The position numbers were made by a program, and so were the translations under genes. Source: Phoronis australis (taxonomy: Eukaryota; Phoronida; Phoronidae). Taken from it: a DNA stretch of 64,000 nt. This document shows positions 38,901 to 48,900 of the stretch, in pieces. Below the pieces are notes generated by a model. It ran no database searches. It saw nothing but the letters and a program-made list of their open reading frames with translations, and was not told the origin of the DNA. The DNA lies in the NCBI GenBank assembly GCA_002633005.1, contig NMRA01000288.1, positions 386,300 through 450,299 of the forward strand, read 5' to 3'. Each line of letters begins with the position of its first letter. Positions within the stretch are counted from its first letter, which is position 1.

Positions 38901-39976
38901 TTAGTTATTAATGACTCCACCATAAAGCTCTAAGTTTGAGCCTGAACTCAAAATCTTGAATTTTTACTTGAGTTTGTAGCTCAAAGTGTGAACCTGGCCT
39001 AGACACACATCTAGTATGTAGACCTTGGTATGCTGAAGTCCACAAAAATAGAACGAAAAATGTCGTAAGTTCAATTTCCACAAAAAGATTAGAACCCACA
39101 CCTTGGTTTTGGGTCCCCGCTTTTGTTGTGGCTGTGTAGTTTCCATTAGATCGGGGACTGTGTATTAATGTTGCCATTTCACCAAGCAAAATGCAAGTTG
39201 TTAGTAAGAGTTTTTGCTTAAAATGGAGGAGAGGTAATGTAAAATAACAGTAAAATTCCTGGAGAGAAATTTATTAAAGAGTTCAATTTTTACATCATGA
39301 TATTAAGCACTCGAGCATCAAAATTTATGAAAGTTTTACTTGTCAGTCTCATCTGGGTTTATGCTCCATGTTCCGCTTGTGGTCCATCCGTGAAATTTCC
39401 AATTTTTCTCTTTTAAACGCCTATGCTCAACTTAATGTCCATCCCCAGCTTAATATACGATTAAGACTGCCTTAAAAGTCCCATTGTGTTTGAATGTCGG
39501 TCTCTGGAATATTTTAGCTCCTTAAACATTAAGCAACTCACCAGTCTTTGTGTAAAAGTTACTCAGGTAGTAAAATATCTACTAATTACTTAAAGTAGAA
39601 ATGAATTCATTGATACCTTTGGATCATGTATATTTGTGTGCTAAAAAAGATGGAAGACTGTGTAGGCAAATCAACCATTCGGGTGAATAGCCATCTCTTC
39701 TGAAAATTTTGCTGTTTTTATAAATCCATACTCGGCTTAACGCCCACTCCCTGGCTTTTATCTTTCCCAATTTTGGTGCCTGGCAATTCAATTTTGTGCA
39801 CTGAATGTTTTTCAGGTCTGGGCTGCACTACTGTCACGTCGCCCGAGGCAGCTGGTCTTGCAGCCGCCCAGGTATTGGCCCTCACTGATCACATGATCTG
39901 GTCACGGCTGAGAGCCAAGAAACTGAATACATGGATCGGCTTGAAGGAGTCTGACAGGAAAATCCGCCACAAATAG
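17941..39976 (+). CDS. PAICS: Bifunctional SAICAR synthetase / AIR carboxylase (PAICS), exons 3-6 present twice
   Basis: Cytosolic enzyme carrying AIR carboxylation (C-terminal PurE-like domain) and SAICAR synthesis (N-terminal PurC-like domain). Exons: 17941-17980, 22333-22533, then cassette a (26804-26982, 27310-27514, 29086-29255, 30363-30540) or cassette b (33601-33779, 34107-34311, 35807-35976, 36611-36788), then 38017-38175 and 39816-39976. With one cassette the CDS is 1293 nt (430 residues; human is 425). With both it would be 2025 nt (674 residues), still in frame. Motifs: [43 protein letters not shown] and [11 protein letters not shown] in the synthetase; [17 protein letters not shown] and [12 protein letters not shown] in the carboxylase. 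Start: ATG at 17941 or, with a better Kozak context, 17944. Confidence 0.95.
18090..18095. promoter_or_regulatory. Candidate E-box CACGTG in PAICS intron 1
   Basis: A palindromic CACGTG lies about 110 bp into PAICS intron 1. Purine synthesis genes are established MYC-family targets in vertebrates. Function here is inferred from one 6-bp match near the promoter and is weak evidence. Confidence 0.25.
18245..18655 (+). mobile_element. Fragment of a non-LTR retrotransposon (ORF2 C-terminus)
   Basis: An open frame of 122 codons from 18281 contains [20 protein letters not shown] followed by a leucine-rich tail. This resembles the conserved 'YG..S...G..LWN.LP' end of CR1/L2/Jockey-type reverse transcriptases. 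No reverse transcriptase core remains, so it is a 5'-truncated insertion in PAICS intron 1. It is not a PAICS exon: it lacks matching splice sites and homology. Confidence 0.6.
19085..19716. mobile_element. MITE with long (about 110-bp) terminal inverted repeats
   Basis: The left arm reads TGTGTTTAATTTCTTCC, then AAATACTCCCGTTATCGAAC and CCCAAAATCGTGAACTCA. The right arm carries the reverse complements (TGAGTTCACGATTTTGGG, GATAACGGGAGTATTTG, GGAATTAAACACA). There is no ORF between them, so it is non-autonomous. An isolated n (19,084) sits at the left edge, so the left boundary is uncertain. Confidence 0.75.
21190..21965. repeat. 193-bp duplication ending at n 21,383, SINE-like
   Basis: 21190-21382 is repeated without visible change at 21773-21965, and the first copy stops at the n. 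This again looks like a contig-end overlap. On the minus strand the segment contains GTTCAATACC, matching an RNA polymerase III B box, so the underlying unit may be a tRNA-derived SINE. The bases between (21,384-21,772) include a cluster of GGCGTCC motifs near 21,670-21,745. Confidence 0.7.
24290..26050 (+). repeat. Repeat family R1 array in PAICS intron 2, copy a
   Basis: Diverged tandem units of about 430-440 bp (near 24,500-24,940, 24,950-25,380, 25,380-25,820). Each unit is built of roughly 145-bp sub-units that share CTAGTGGCAATTTTAG-like boxes: CTAGTGGCAATTTTAGTTTT, CTAGTGGCCATTTTTACTG, CTAGTGGCAGTTTTATTC. It opens with TTTTTATGCGTCCACATTATG and GTCCGTCCGTCTGGC. No coding potential or protein homology seen. 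Intron 2 before it (22,534-24,280) shows no recognised element. Confidence 0.75.
26804..30540 (+). CDS. PAICS: PAICS exon 3-6 cassette, copy a
   Basis: Exons 26804-26982, 27310-27514, 29086-29255, 30363-30540; lengths 179, 205, 170, 178. It enters and leaves in phase 1, so inclusion or skipping keeps the frame. It encodes the central and C-terminal part of the SAICAR synthetase domain and the first half of the carboxylase domain. All splice sites are GT-AG; the exon 6 donor (GTCGGT) is unusual. Its last exon reads PEPRARAVV where copy b reads PEPQARAVV, the only amino-acid difference between the copies. Confidence 0.9.
29530..29765 (-). repeat. tRNA-derived SINE, PAICS intron 5 copy a
   Basis: On the minus strand it starts near GAGGCAGTTTGGCCTATTGG (A-box-like) and has GGTTTGAGTCCC (B-box-like) about 50 bases later. 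A conserved body follows: AATGGTTCCAGGTGATCA and ACAACGTGTGCCACATTGCC. The body matches the SINE at 46,144-46,395. Confidence 0.65.
30808..32900 (+). repeat. Repeat family R1 array in PAICS intron 2, copy b
   Basis: Same higher-order organisation as 24,290-26,050, with extra units at 30,808-31,680. It includes a GTTTT pentanucleotide run (about 32,583-32,608) that also occurs in copy a (about 25,684-25,712). The sequence is 5-15% different from copy a by eye, with many short indels. Confidence 0.7.
33601..36788 (+). CDS. PAICS: PAICS exon 3-6 cassette, copy b (alternative haplotype or duplicate)
   Basis: Exons 33601-33779, 34107-34311, 35807-35976, 36611-36788, with the same lengths and phases as copy a. 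Across 244 codons I count 18 synonymous codon changes and one replacement (R to Q), so both copies have evolved under purifying selection. Introns align throughout but carry many substitutions and indels. Copy b is contiguous with the single-copy exons 7-8, while copy a is contiguous with exons 1-2, and an n at 30,807 separates them. This fits two alleles assembled in series; a genuine tandem duplication is not excluded. Confidence 0.85.
36240..36440 (-). repeat. tRNA-derived SINE, PAICS intron 5 copy b (partial)
   Basis: The counterpart of the 29,530-29,765 SINE in the second PAICS copy, at the same intronic position. It keeps the CACCTGGAACCATTTTATGC body and the terminal ACACGCGTTGTAGCAGAC region, but the tRNA-like head is partly deleted. 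Confidence 0.6.
37045..37552. mobile_element. 508-bp MITE with CAGGGCTTGGAA terminal inverted repeats (hAT-like)
   Basis: Begins CAGGGCTTGGAATTTTCCGC and ends with GCGTTTTTTTGTCATTGGTC followed by ATTCCAAGCCCTG. It is flanked on both sides by CTAAAT (37039-37044 and 37553-37558), a 6-bp target-site-like repeat. The CAG start resembles hAT ends, although hAT elements usually leave 8 bp. It lies inside a segment of about 765 bp present only in PAICS copy b. The arm TTTTGAATTTTGTTTCAG at about 37,590, answered near 37,670, suggests a second, outer element. Confidence 0.75.
38176..39815 (+). other. PAICS intron 7, nothing recognised
   Basis: About 1.6 kb of AT-rich sequence between the last two PAICS exons. 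The short ORFs on both strands lack domain similarity and codon structure. Confidence 0.6.
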
Positions 39977-41415
39977 ACCTCTGGTCTAAATAGCTCTCTA
40001 TTAGTCACAAATAGGCTTCTGGTCTAAATAACTCTCTTTCGTTTTGTCTCATTGAAACTGTGTGTTAATAGTTGGTGTTGGGCTAACCGTGTAAATCTAG
40101 ATCTAGTTTAGTCTTATAGAAAAAAGTAGTGTTAGCATGTTAACAAGTCAAACAGATCGTCTGACTCCAGTCAAAGTATTGGTGAAATAGGCCAGTAATA
40201 TCCCTAGAATGTGAATCTTATTGCATTCATGTACTTGTTATGCAGAGGCGAAACTTTGGGGAGGAGGGTGTGGCATTTCTTAATTTTTGACGATTTAGGA
40301 AGCGGAAACATCAGTTAATTAGAAGTAAAAGGGTATTTTTCATGGTAAATGGATAATTTTCATGAACAACAAATTCGTTAATAGCGTTTTTGTACCTGTA
40401 CCTGTGTTAATTAATGAGGAATACCATGCATGTTAATGTCTGTCTACGCTACGATTTTGTTTGTTTCTCCATTAAAGAACATAACTGAATTAAGCATTGC
40501 GAGGAGTCATGTGACATATAAAATTGTTATGGTTTTAGAAGAGTATTTGATATGGATGTTTTTGGGGCATGAAGGTCACTAGTTCTCAATGAATCAACAT
40601 TAGCCAAGGCATTTAACATGTTGAGGGTGTGTTTTGTAGAGCAAGTTTATTGCCAGAAAAGCAAAATAATGAAAGACCACACAAAATCACTCGAGTTAAG
40701 GAAGGCGTTTTGCAAGTTATCTTTATACTGTACTAGCGCAGACTACCAAAATGGAATGTTGAGTTATGCGGAAAATTCATGATCTCTGTTCGGTTCCATA
40801 AGTAAAGACCTGTTGTGGCTCAGAATGCATCCCAGCTTCACTTCTATGCTTTTGCATGTATAGACTATTCAATTCGTCTGCTGCTGCAGAGTTTTCTCCC
40901 TTTTTCGCCATTGTCAAGCCTGGGTAAAGTTGAGAAATGCTAGGACCTGCTAAAAAGCAAGACTTAGCGAGATTACTTGAGATATTACTGTGTATTTTAA
41001 ATGAGAACATGTGATTTTGGCTAGATTTTAGAGAGGTCCTAGCGTTACTGAAATCTTCCCTGACATTTTCAGCACCTCAATGGAGACAAGTTGGCCAATC
41101 ACTGAATGGCAGCTTAAGAATGGCCACCTGCTTTGAATGGCAGTAGAAAGGTCTATAGTGACTGGTAACGCTGGGGGGAGTTTATTTGAAAATAGGCAAT
41201 CCAAAGTATGGTTTGAAAAATAGTGAAGGTTTTTTAATGGGCTGTACCTTGTATGATGTACTGTTTGATCTGTGTGTGTTAATCATGAGTGGAGCTGATG
41301 TGAAGAAATGTAATATTTTTACCAAACTTAATTGAAAAACAGCTTGAGCCCATAATTTCACCTACATTTTGTTGTGGCTGAAAAATCAATAAATAAAGCT
41401 CGTCTCATCAAAACA
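39977..41415 (+). other. PAICS: PAICS 3' UTR
   Basis: Two overlapping AATAAA polyadenylation signals lie at 41388-41393 and 41392-41397, in AATCAATAAATAAAGC. This predicts a 3' UTR of about 1.4 kb. A short imperfect tandem repeat (AAATAG-CTTCTGGTCTAAATA) follows the stop at about 39,970-40,040. Confidence 0.6.
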
Positions 41416-41916
41416 ATACTGTATGCTGAAGGGTAAGGACAAGGCATGACTAGGGCGCATGGCGTGCGTACGGTTTTGTTTCTTGTGCTGCTTTTGGTGT
41501 GGAGTATTTTTGCAACCAGAGTGAGGGTCACCGATTCAACAGGTCTCCTGGAAGAAATATTTCTTAATTTTTAACAACTGAGCACAGTAGCCAAAACTGT
41601 CTAAGAACAAGCAAGGCGTTTAGGATGCCGAGAACCATGCCTTCATCTACAAACTGGCGTGTTGAGCGAAGATACTGAGAAAAGCAATGTTCCATATGAA
41701 CACCTCGAAAATGAGCTGATATGACAGGCACTTTTTGAGGGTGGTTAAATTGCTATAATTGTAATAAACCGTTACATTTAAAACTTTCTTTTACTATAGT
41801 AAGTTAGCAACATAACGCGCACGTACGTACACAACGTAAACAGTTAGGGTGAAGTATTTATAAAATGCCGAAAAAAAACAAAACAAACCTACGAATTCGA
41901 TACGTATGAGATAAAT

Positions 41917-42046
41917 ACAAAACGTACCTCGAGTGACGTACATGTAATAATATCCCACGAGACATTATTCCGCGTATCAACCTAGACCGAAATGGAATAA
42001 TGTCTCGTGGGATATTTCATGTACACCACGCTCGGTACGTTTTGTG
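41917..42046. repeat. 130-bp hairpin element between the two convergent genes
   Basis: Arms of about 53-55 bp: left ACAAAACGTACC...GTACATGTAATAATATCCCACGAGACATTATTCC, right its reverse complement with a few mismatches, around a loop of about 22 bases. It lies between the PAICS polyadenylation signal and the 3' end of the minus-strand receptor gene. A foldback MITE is the simplest reading. Confidence 0.75.
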
Positions 42047-42551
42047 TATGTCCCTTACTCTTAAGCTATGAAAACGGCTATGTCGGAAACGCAGATAGTC
42101 CGACAAATCCTTAGCGAGTCTTTAATATGCGTTACAATGTACGTACACTTGTTTGTGTTATGCCTTGAAACTTTCCCACAAAAGCGGACTTTCCTGAGAA
42201 ATTCGCTGTTTTACATCACACCCGGTTTTTCAATCCACTGAGCGATGCTCTCCAGCAGTAAATTGAACATACGGTACATAATAGTTCGAGATCGTGAGAA
42301 AGGTTTTAACCTAATTAAATGACATCAAAATGCAACTCGCTCCTCTCCACTGCCCGCCGGTTGCATGAAACAGTCCAAACTAGGGTTTTCATTTAACTCT
42401 TTTTGAAAGTCACTTATCTCAGTCAAAACACGAAACATTATCAAAAATAAAATTTAATATCTTTATTGTTTTATTCATGGTAATAATACAACAATAATTC
42501 CAACGTGACTTACTGTGTACGTCGATGATGACGTTTCTAACGAGACACCGC

Positions 42552-42958
42552 TCAGATAGTTACCTCTGGACTCGCGTCATAGTAAAAACTCTTCACTTCG
42601 TCTTCCGCGTTCTCTAAGCTTGTGGGTGGAAATTTACCGGCAATGTCGTCAGAATGCGGCAAAGCTTCAACATCTGGAGGTCCATCTGCTTTGGGCAGTT
42701 CGTGACCATCCGGTGGCAGTTGTAAAGTATCCGGAAGTTCCCCGGTGGGCGGCTGTTCGTCGACTCCTTCTGTCGCGTCCTGTTCTTCTTCCGGTGCCAA
42801 GTCTTCAAGAACGTGCTTCCTGTTTTTCTTAACAACCGCCCACACGATGATACCAATAGCTAGCAGCAGAAGAATTACGAAGATTGGAACCAGAATTGGA
42901 ATGAGGTCGATCGAGCCGGTTTGCTTGGACGTCTTCGATAACTCTTCATCGGTGTCCC
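42552..42958 (-). CDS. Last exon: transmembrane helix and cytoplasmic tail
   Basis: 407-bp terminal coding exon. A short extracellular stem ([15 protein letters not shown]) is followed by the hydrophobic helix [20 protein letters not shown] and a basic stop-transfer KKNRK. The tail is acidic and proline-rich, about 95 residues, ending [10 protein letters not shown]; the final V-T-I would fit a class II PDZ ligand. No kinase, phosphatase or death domain is seen. Candidate polyadenylation signals on this strand lie at 42462-42467 and 42470-42475, giving a short 3' UTR. Confidence 0.85.
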
Positions 42959-45900
42959 CTAAAGTAATCCAATGAAGTAGAAATTGACTCACAAAGAACC
43001 TGTAACCAATGAAAACATATTGCATCTTACATCTTTCAAACATCGTTGCTGGTTTTTATGTTGTAATATGGACATACACCGCCTATACGAGAAGCCAATT
43101 GCATATGGACCCAATGCTGGCAAAATGGATTCCGATACTACAATGGCTGCTGTTTGTCAGTCTTCTAATGGCCACTAACTTAAATGGTGAACAGATTTGA
43201 ACTCCCCCGCGCATCCTAATGCGGACACGTGACCCCACAAGGCAGTTGGAATTTTGTTATTCGTTGATCTTAACCTCTATGTGTAGCTCTTCGCGATCTC
43301 ACGCCGATTCCCCGGCCCCCTCCAGTCACCGCACAAAGCACAAACATGTGTGTACTTATACGTTTAAACGTAACTGAATCTTTGAAAATTGCGGAGAAAC
43401 GTCTTTTGTGATTTTGTCGGACAGCACGTATTGCTTTGAAGGACATATTGGCTGGGCATTCATTTGCAATACTTAAGGGCTGGAGTGGCTGCTAAATAGG
43501 AGCTCTTTGTCAAAAAAATCATTGGAGGCAACGACCAGAAAAACACTTACCTATAGGTGTAAAAATAATGTCGGACAGTTTGCATAAATATCGCGTTTTG
43601 GGAGCACATACAAATCATGGCGCTTGAGTGAGTTATTGTCTATGCGTTGAATGCGATTACGTTATATCTTGTTGGCATTAATAAACATGATGAAAGTTTC
43701 TTCTTCAACAAATTTGAAATTGGTGTTTTCGGAAAAACTGGTTTGAGCATGAGGTCTCCATAGAGCCCAATTAACGTACGCAGAATTCTATGTTAGGTAA
43801 CGAGAAACGGGTGATGTATTGCATTGACGGTATTGCTATACACCTCCGCCATATTGATGATAACGTTGTACATTGTTCGCTTGCCCAGTGGTAATCTCTT
43901 CCAGACATCGCATCGAAATCTACGTATGAAACGGCAGTCTTGGAGAGATTGCCGCTGCTCCATGTCCTAGTGCATAGGTTTACTTCACATTGACTTTTGT
44001 GCTAAAGGTTCGTTACAAAGCCATATAATTAGAGTTTGCTTGCGCACTGTTTACAGTTACACACCAAAAGTTAGTGTTCCCAAGGTTGGTGGTGAATACG
44101 GCTAAATTCTAAATAAACCGATTTTTCTATATTATATGCATCGAAACCATTGCCAACGAACCCCTCACAAGAAGCCTACCACACAATCGATGACGATAGT
44201 GAGCTGGTTAGGGATCTGTGTTGGAATGTTGATGGGTGACTTTCGTTAACAACTGGACAAACCGCAATATTACTGGATCTAGCCTCTTTACGAGCAGAAC
44301 GGTCTTAAAACGAAAAAATCCACCACGTGACAGCGTTTGTGGGACTTCGACACGGTAACTACATTCTAGTTGTGATCTAAATGTGTTTATCGGAACTATA
44401 AATGTAGTGACCGGTGGTAACATTTAACATTGTTTACGAACTCACTAGCTCCTAGATGATTGTAATATTGTAATCGTCCTAATGCCCGTCACTACCGTAT
44501 TACATTGGCCACGTACATGGTATGCTCCCTTTCCCGCCACTGAAGTGGCTCAGCACATTTGTAATGTGGGTCCATGAACACATGTCTGCAAACCAGGGGG
44601 ATGGAAGTCGTACTACTCCCTTCCTCAGCAATCGCAACCTAGGATACCATCACAAAACTGCATGAAAAGACCAAAAAACAATTAAAGGGTTTGCCGGATG
44701 ATCGGGGCCGGGCGAGCAAGGGTCCAGGGTTTCAACAGGAAACAACTGCGTACAACCCCCGCACCCTCCCTCTTACATTCTTCCTGGCAATGGGCCCAAT
44801 ATGAAGCTTTTATAAAAAAACAGGGACCGGGAACGTTTTAAAACAGAGAACTGCGTTTAAAAGCACACACTAAACCCTGTTTTGATTATTTCAACCAATC
44901 CTCGTTCTGTCACTTGCTAATGCATCATTGGCGTCAGTCTTTAAAGACAAAGGCAGGGATCCTCACTCGATCTCACAAATTGGATGTTACGGTCCTTGAT
45001 GGGTGTTTTTCCCACAATTGCCGTGTAATTTGCTTAAAGCGTAGGTCACGCTTGCTCGTTTAGCAAACGTTGAAAGGAGTTTTCAAATTTCATCCAAACT
45101 TTTGAGGGTTGTCGAGGGTTACAGAACATTATTTTATTTCATCCGGGATGGAAAAGACGTTTTTAGTATCTGCAGGAAGGCATTACCGATTGGGTTTATT
45201 ACCCTTTTAAGGTGGGCAGGAGAAAAATTCATAGGAACTTTCAAAAGTGTCAATTTCTTGTCGACTTCATCGTGAACTTAACAAGTGTGTAAGACCTTCG
45301 TGATGCACGATCAACCTCCAGGGATGGGCTGTTGACACAACCAAGCCGACACGTTAGTCAAAGACATCAAGTTGGTAGGTTTTACAGATTTCGAACAAAA
45401 TGGAAGAAACATTCTACGACCGTGCCCTAAGGTGGTGTAACGGGTGCGTGGGCACCCCCAACCATCGGGATTTGGGGTCCGCCTAAGCAATCAGAGTTCA
45501 ATTCATATTACATGTACCTGTAATTTTTCAATTAACTCTGTAATACTCTTTTACTAAAAATACTTTTCGTTGCACTCATGAAAGGATGTCAGTTATTAGC
45601 AAACTGGACAAACCGCTAAGTTTAGTATTTTCGGCAGCTCTAGCTGTGGTCAGCTCAAGTTACGAAGAATGCACGCGCGATGGGAGGGGTTCATTTCTGT
45701 GGGCGCGCGCGTTGTGAACCCTGGGTACGCGGGTTATATGAACATATCAGGTACACAGCGGTCCAATACACAGCCATCAGACGGATCGCCCTGAAATCCT
45801 ACAAAAGGGCAAATATGCTGACAACTGTTATGAACCAGTCCGACGCCTCCGACGGCAACAAGAAGCCATTAATAGACTCATGTAAAACAAGAGGGTCAGC

Positions 45901-48900
45901 GCGACACAATGCGCCTTTCGCCATTTCCACCATGTTTACATTGTGAGAGCCTTTGAACTCATTGCCCACAGACAAGCTGCAGCATGTGAGGAGTACGCAG
46001 AGTTCGCGGAAAGATGGGAAACTAATTGCAGACGTTTGATTTTATTGTCGTATTTCTGACAGTATGTCAGTATCTACCATAGATAACAACGGTATCAATG
46101 CAGCGACCAAATTTTGTTTGATTTAAATGTTCACGATAAAAGCTCAAAAATATAAAAAATACTGTAGGCGGTCTGGTACACACGTTGTACCAGACGTGCG
46201 CAGGCCGCGCCTGTGAGCCCATTGCAGTGATCCCCTGGAACCATTTTTGTGCTTTGTTAATATATAGTTAAAACCGAGCTGGGGAACTAGAGACTTGACT
46301 CCAGGGTCTGGCAGTGTGGCCCAGTGGGACTGGAACGCGGCTACCTCGAGAGAGAAAGCGGCCACCTGTCACACTAGACCACAGTGCCTGCTCTAAATCT
46401 CAAAAAGCGTGTTACAGTTTTTCAAATTATCGCTTTGTTTTATCCAACTTTGGAGTTTTCTTAAAGAACGAAATGTCCTATTTTTTGACAGTCCCTCAAA
46501 CACAATTGGAACATTTTAACAGCAATTCCTAACCGTATGTTGGAGCACAGTGCACCGGCAAAGCATAGTACCTCTAAGTTTCAAATGAGTCCGGTCAATC
46601 ATTTTCCACATACGATGTCTCGAAGTTACCCAAACTTGGCCGTTTTTTTTTAGAGTCTGACATAACCTTAAAGAACTTTGGGTGCCTAATATTTTGAGAA
46701 AAGTAGTGGAATTTTATAGCCTGTGAAATTTTGTTTTGCATTTTTGAATGAATGGCCTACGGCGGTTAGTCGTAGTCGACCTACCTGGACATTTTGATAT
46801 AGTTGGCAAACATTCTCGAATGTTCTCGGCCTGGTCTGCTGTCGGGCAACCATTCCCGCCGTGAGAAGGCGGCGGATTGTCACACGTTCGTTTGCGTTTC
46901 ATTACGCCTTTACCATCACCACAAGTGACGGAGCAACTACCCCACGACCCCCAACTGCTCCAGTTTCCGGAAACTGTGAAGACAAATAGCGGATAGTTTA
47001 AGACAGAAAAGTCTCCAAATGCTATGATGTGAAATTCCATGTACAAAAAAATCAAACTACAGATCCACCAAAAGCTAAATGTGTTTCAGGTCACACACCG
47101 CCAAGCAATGAATTTGTCAAATTATAGCGTCATGGCAAGCGTGCAGTTTAGCACACGCTAATTCTTTCCGTAAATATTTTGCACTTTTTGAACAATTTTC
47201 TGAACGCTTTTGTTTGCTATTTGGACTTGAATAACATGTAAGTTTGCCCCTATTGAACTACGAAAAATCACAACCCTACCCGGACAAAACTTTTGCAACA
47301 CACAAGGTCTCTCTTCAGTCTTTTCCGAACATTTTTCCGGTCCTTTGTTGCACTCCCTTACACGTCTTTTAATCCCCTCGCCACACGTCTTGGAACAGGT
47401 GACCCAAGCTCCCCAGTCGGACCAGATTTCGACATGTGCTGTGCAACATAGGAACAACTGTAGTCTTACGGGCTGTGAGCCTCGGCAACGATGTGTCGTT
47501 ACAGTGAAATGAAAGTCCTGTCGTCCGTAAAAAGATTGTAACGAGTGTGGAACACGTAGACCAAATCACAGACTGGAACTTGTTTTATCAAAGGTCGCAG
47601 GTCTGCATGTACTGAGCTAAGGTCGTAAGCACGTTATTGCGAACTAGAAGCTGAGTTTTTTAAATGAGCGGAAACGTCACTATTAACTCCCGTCGTAGCA
47701 AAGACGTTCGTATAGTCAATTGGTATTGGTAAACAATTAGTTAATGAAAGTGGTCTTTCAACTTGAGTGTGAATTATGGTTACGTTTACGTCACCAATGT
47801 TAAATTTTTGCAAAACAGACAACGTAGTCTTCGCAATAACTATGCGCCTACGATCGTCTTCCATCACTTTCGATAAAACGGGATCCATTTACACAGTCTT
47901 TTTATTGCCAGTAATAGAACATACAGACAAATGTTTGTGCAGGAATGCATAACAGCATGCACTTGATATCTAAATGTGAACACACGTGCGCACGCACAGG
48001 CAAACACGCATTTCGAAATCAGGCATCAAATTTAACCGTGTCTAATATTTTTAAAGAAAAAAGAGTCAAAGGCAGACACTTTTTTCTAGTATTTCATATT
48101 CATAGTTTCCAAAGACACGTGTACATTTTAGTAAGGCTTGTAAGACATATACTTCCTGAAGAGTTCAAGCAGTAACATTTCGAGTCTTTGGCGGTAAATG
48201 TATTATTTTCCCAAATAAGCGAGTAAATTTTAAAACCTGATTCACGCAATTTACCAAAGAAAACATCTCTAGGTAAACTTTGGGTTTTGAAAGTAACCAT
48301 TTCTACAGTTTTACCTAATACTTTCAACACTACGGCGGCGTCCTGTCTAGAATCAACGAAAGTCTGTTCATTTTCTTTTTTTAATACATTTTATTTCTAA
48401 ATACACTAATATTTACAAACAATAAGATCTTTGCAAATGAAAGACAGGCACACGCACACACACATATCCAAATAATAGAAATTCACGGTTGGTCTAAAAT
48501 AAATAGGCATTGATGGTTTCCCAAAAGGCAGTTTTGCGGGATTGTATATTCCTTACTTTACAATAATTATACAAGAAACATTGAAATTGTGAATATCTAG
48601 AAATAATCTGGTTTCTAGAACATTTATGGATGAAATACTGGCAAATAGTTAATATGGTACTGATATCTTCAAAATTACATCCAAAATATGCTGCAAAAAT
48701 AACATTTTTATCTTAGATTAAATCGTGTTGTGCAGTTATACGTAAATTAAAAGTTTTTGAATTTCCCACCACAAAGTTTTCACAGAACCACATTCCACAA
48801 ACATATGGTTAAAAGTCCCAACAGTTCCACAAGATGCACACTTGTCATCACTGACTAAGTTCATCTTTTTCAAAATAAGTTTTGTAAACACTTTTCTATG

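Larger units (their letters stand above)
42959..46784 (-). other. Last intron of the FN3/TSP1 gene
   Basis: 3.8 kb containing the TTAA MITE (44857-45210) and the SINE (46144-46395). The remaining sequence, including an 88-codon plus-strand ORF at 45,680, shows no recognisable domain. Confidence 0.6.

Noticed and set aside
45680-45946. 88-codon plus-strand ORF in the last receptor intron
   Set aside because: No domain, no splice context, opposite strand to the host gene.
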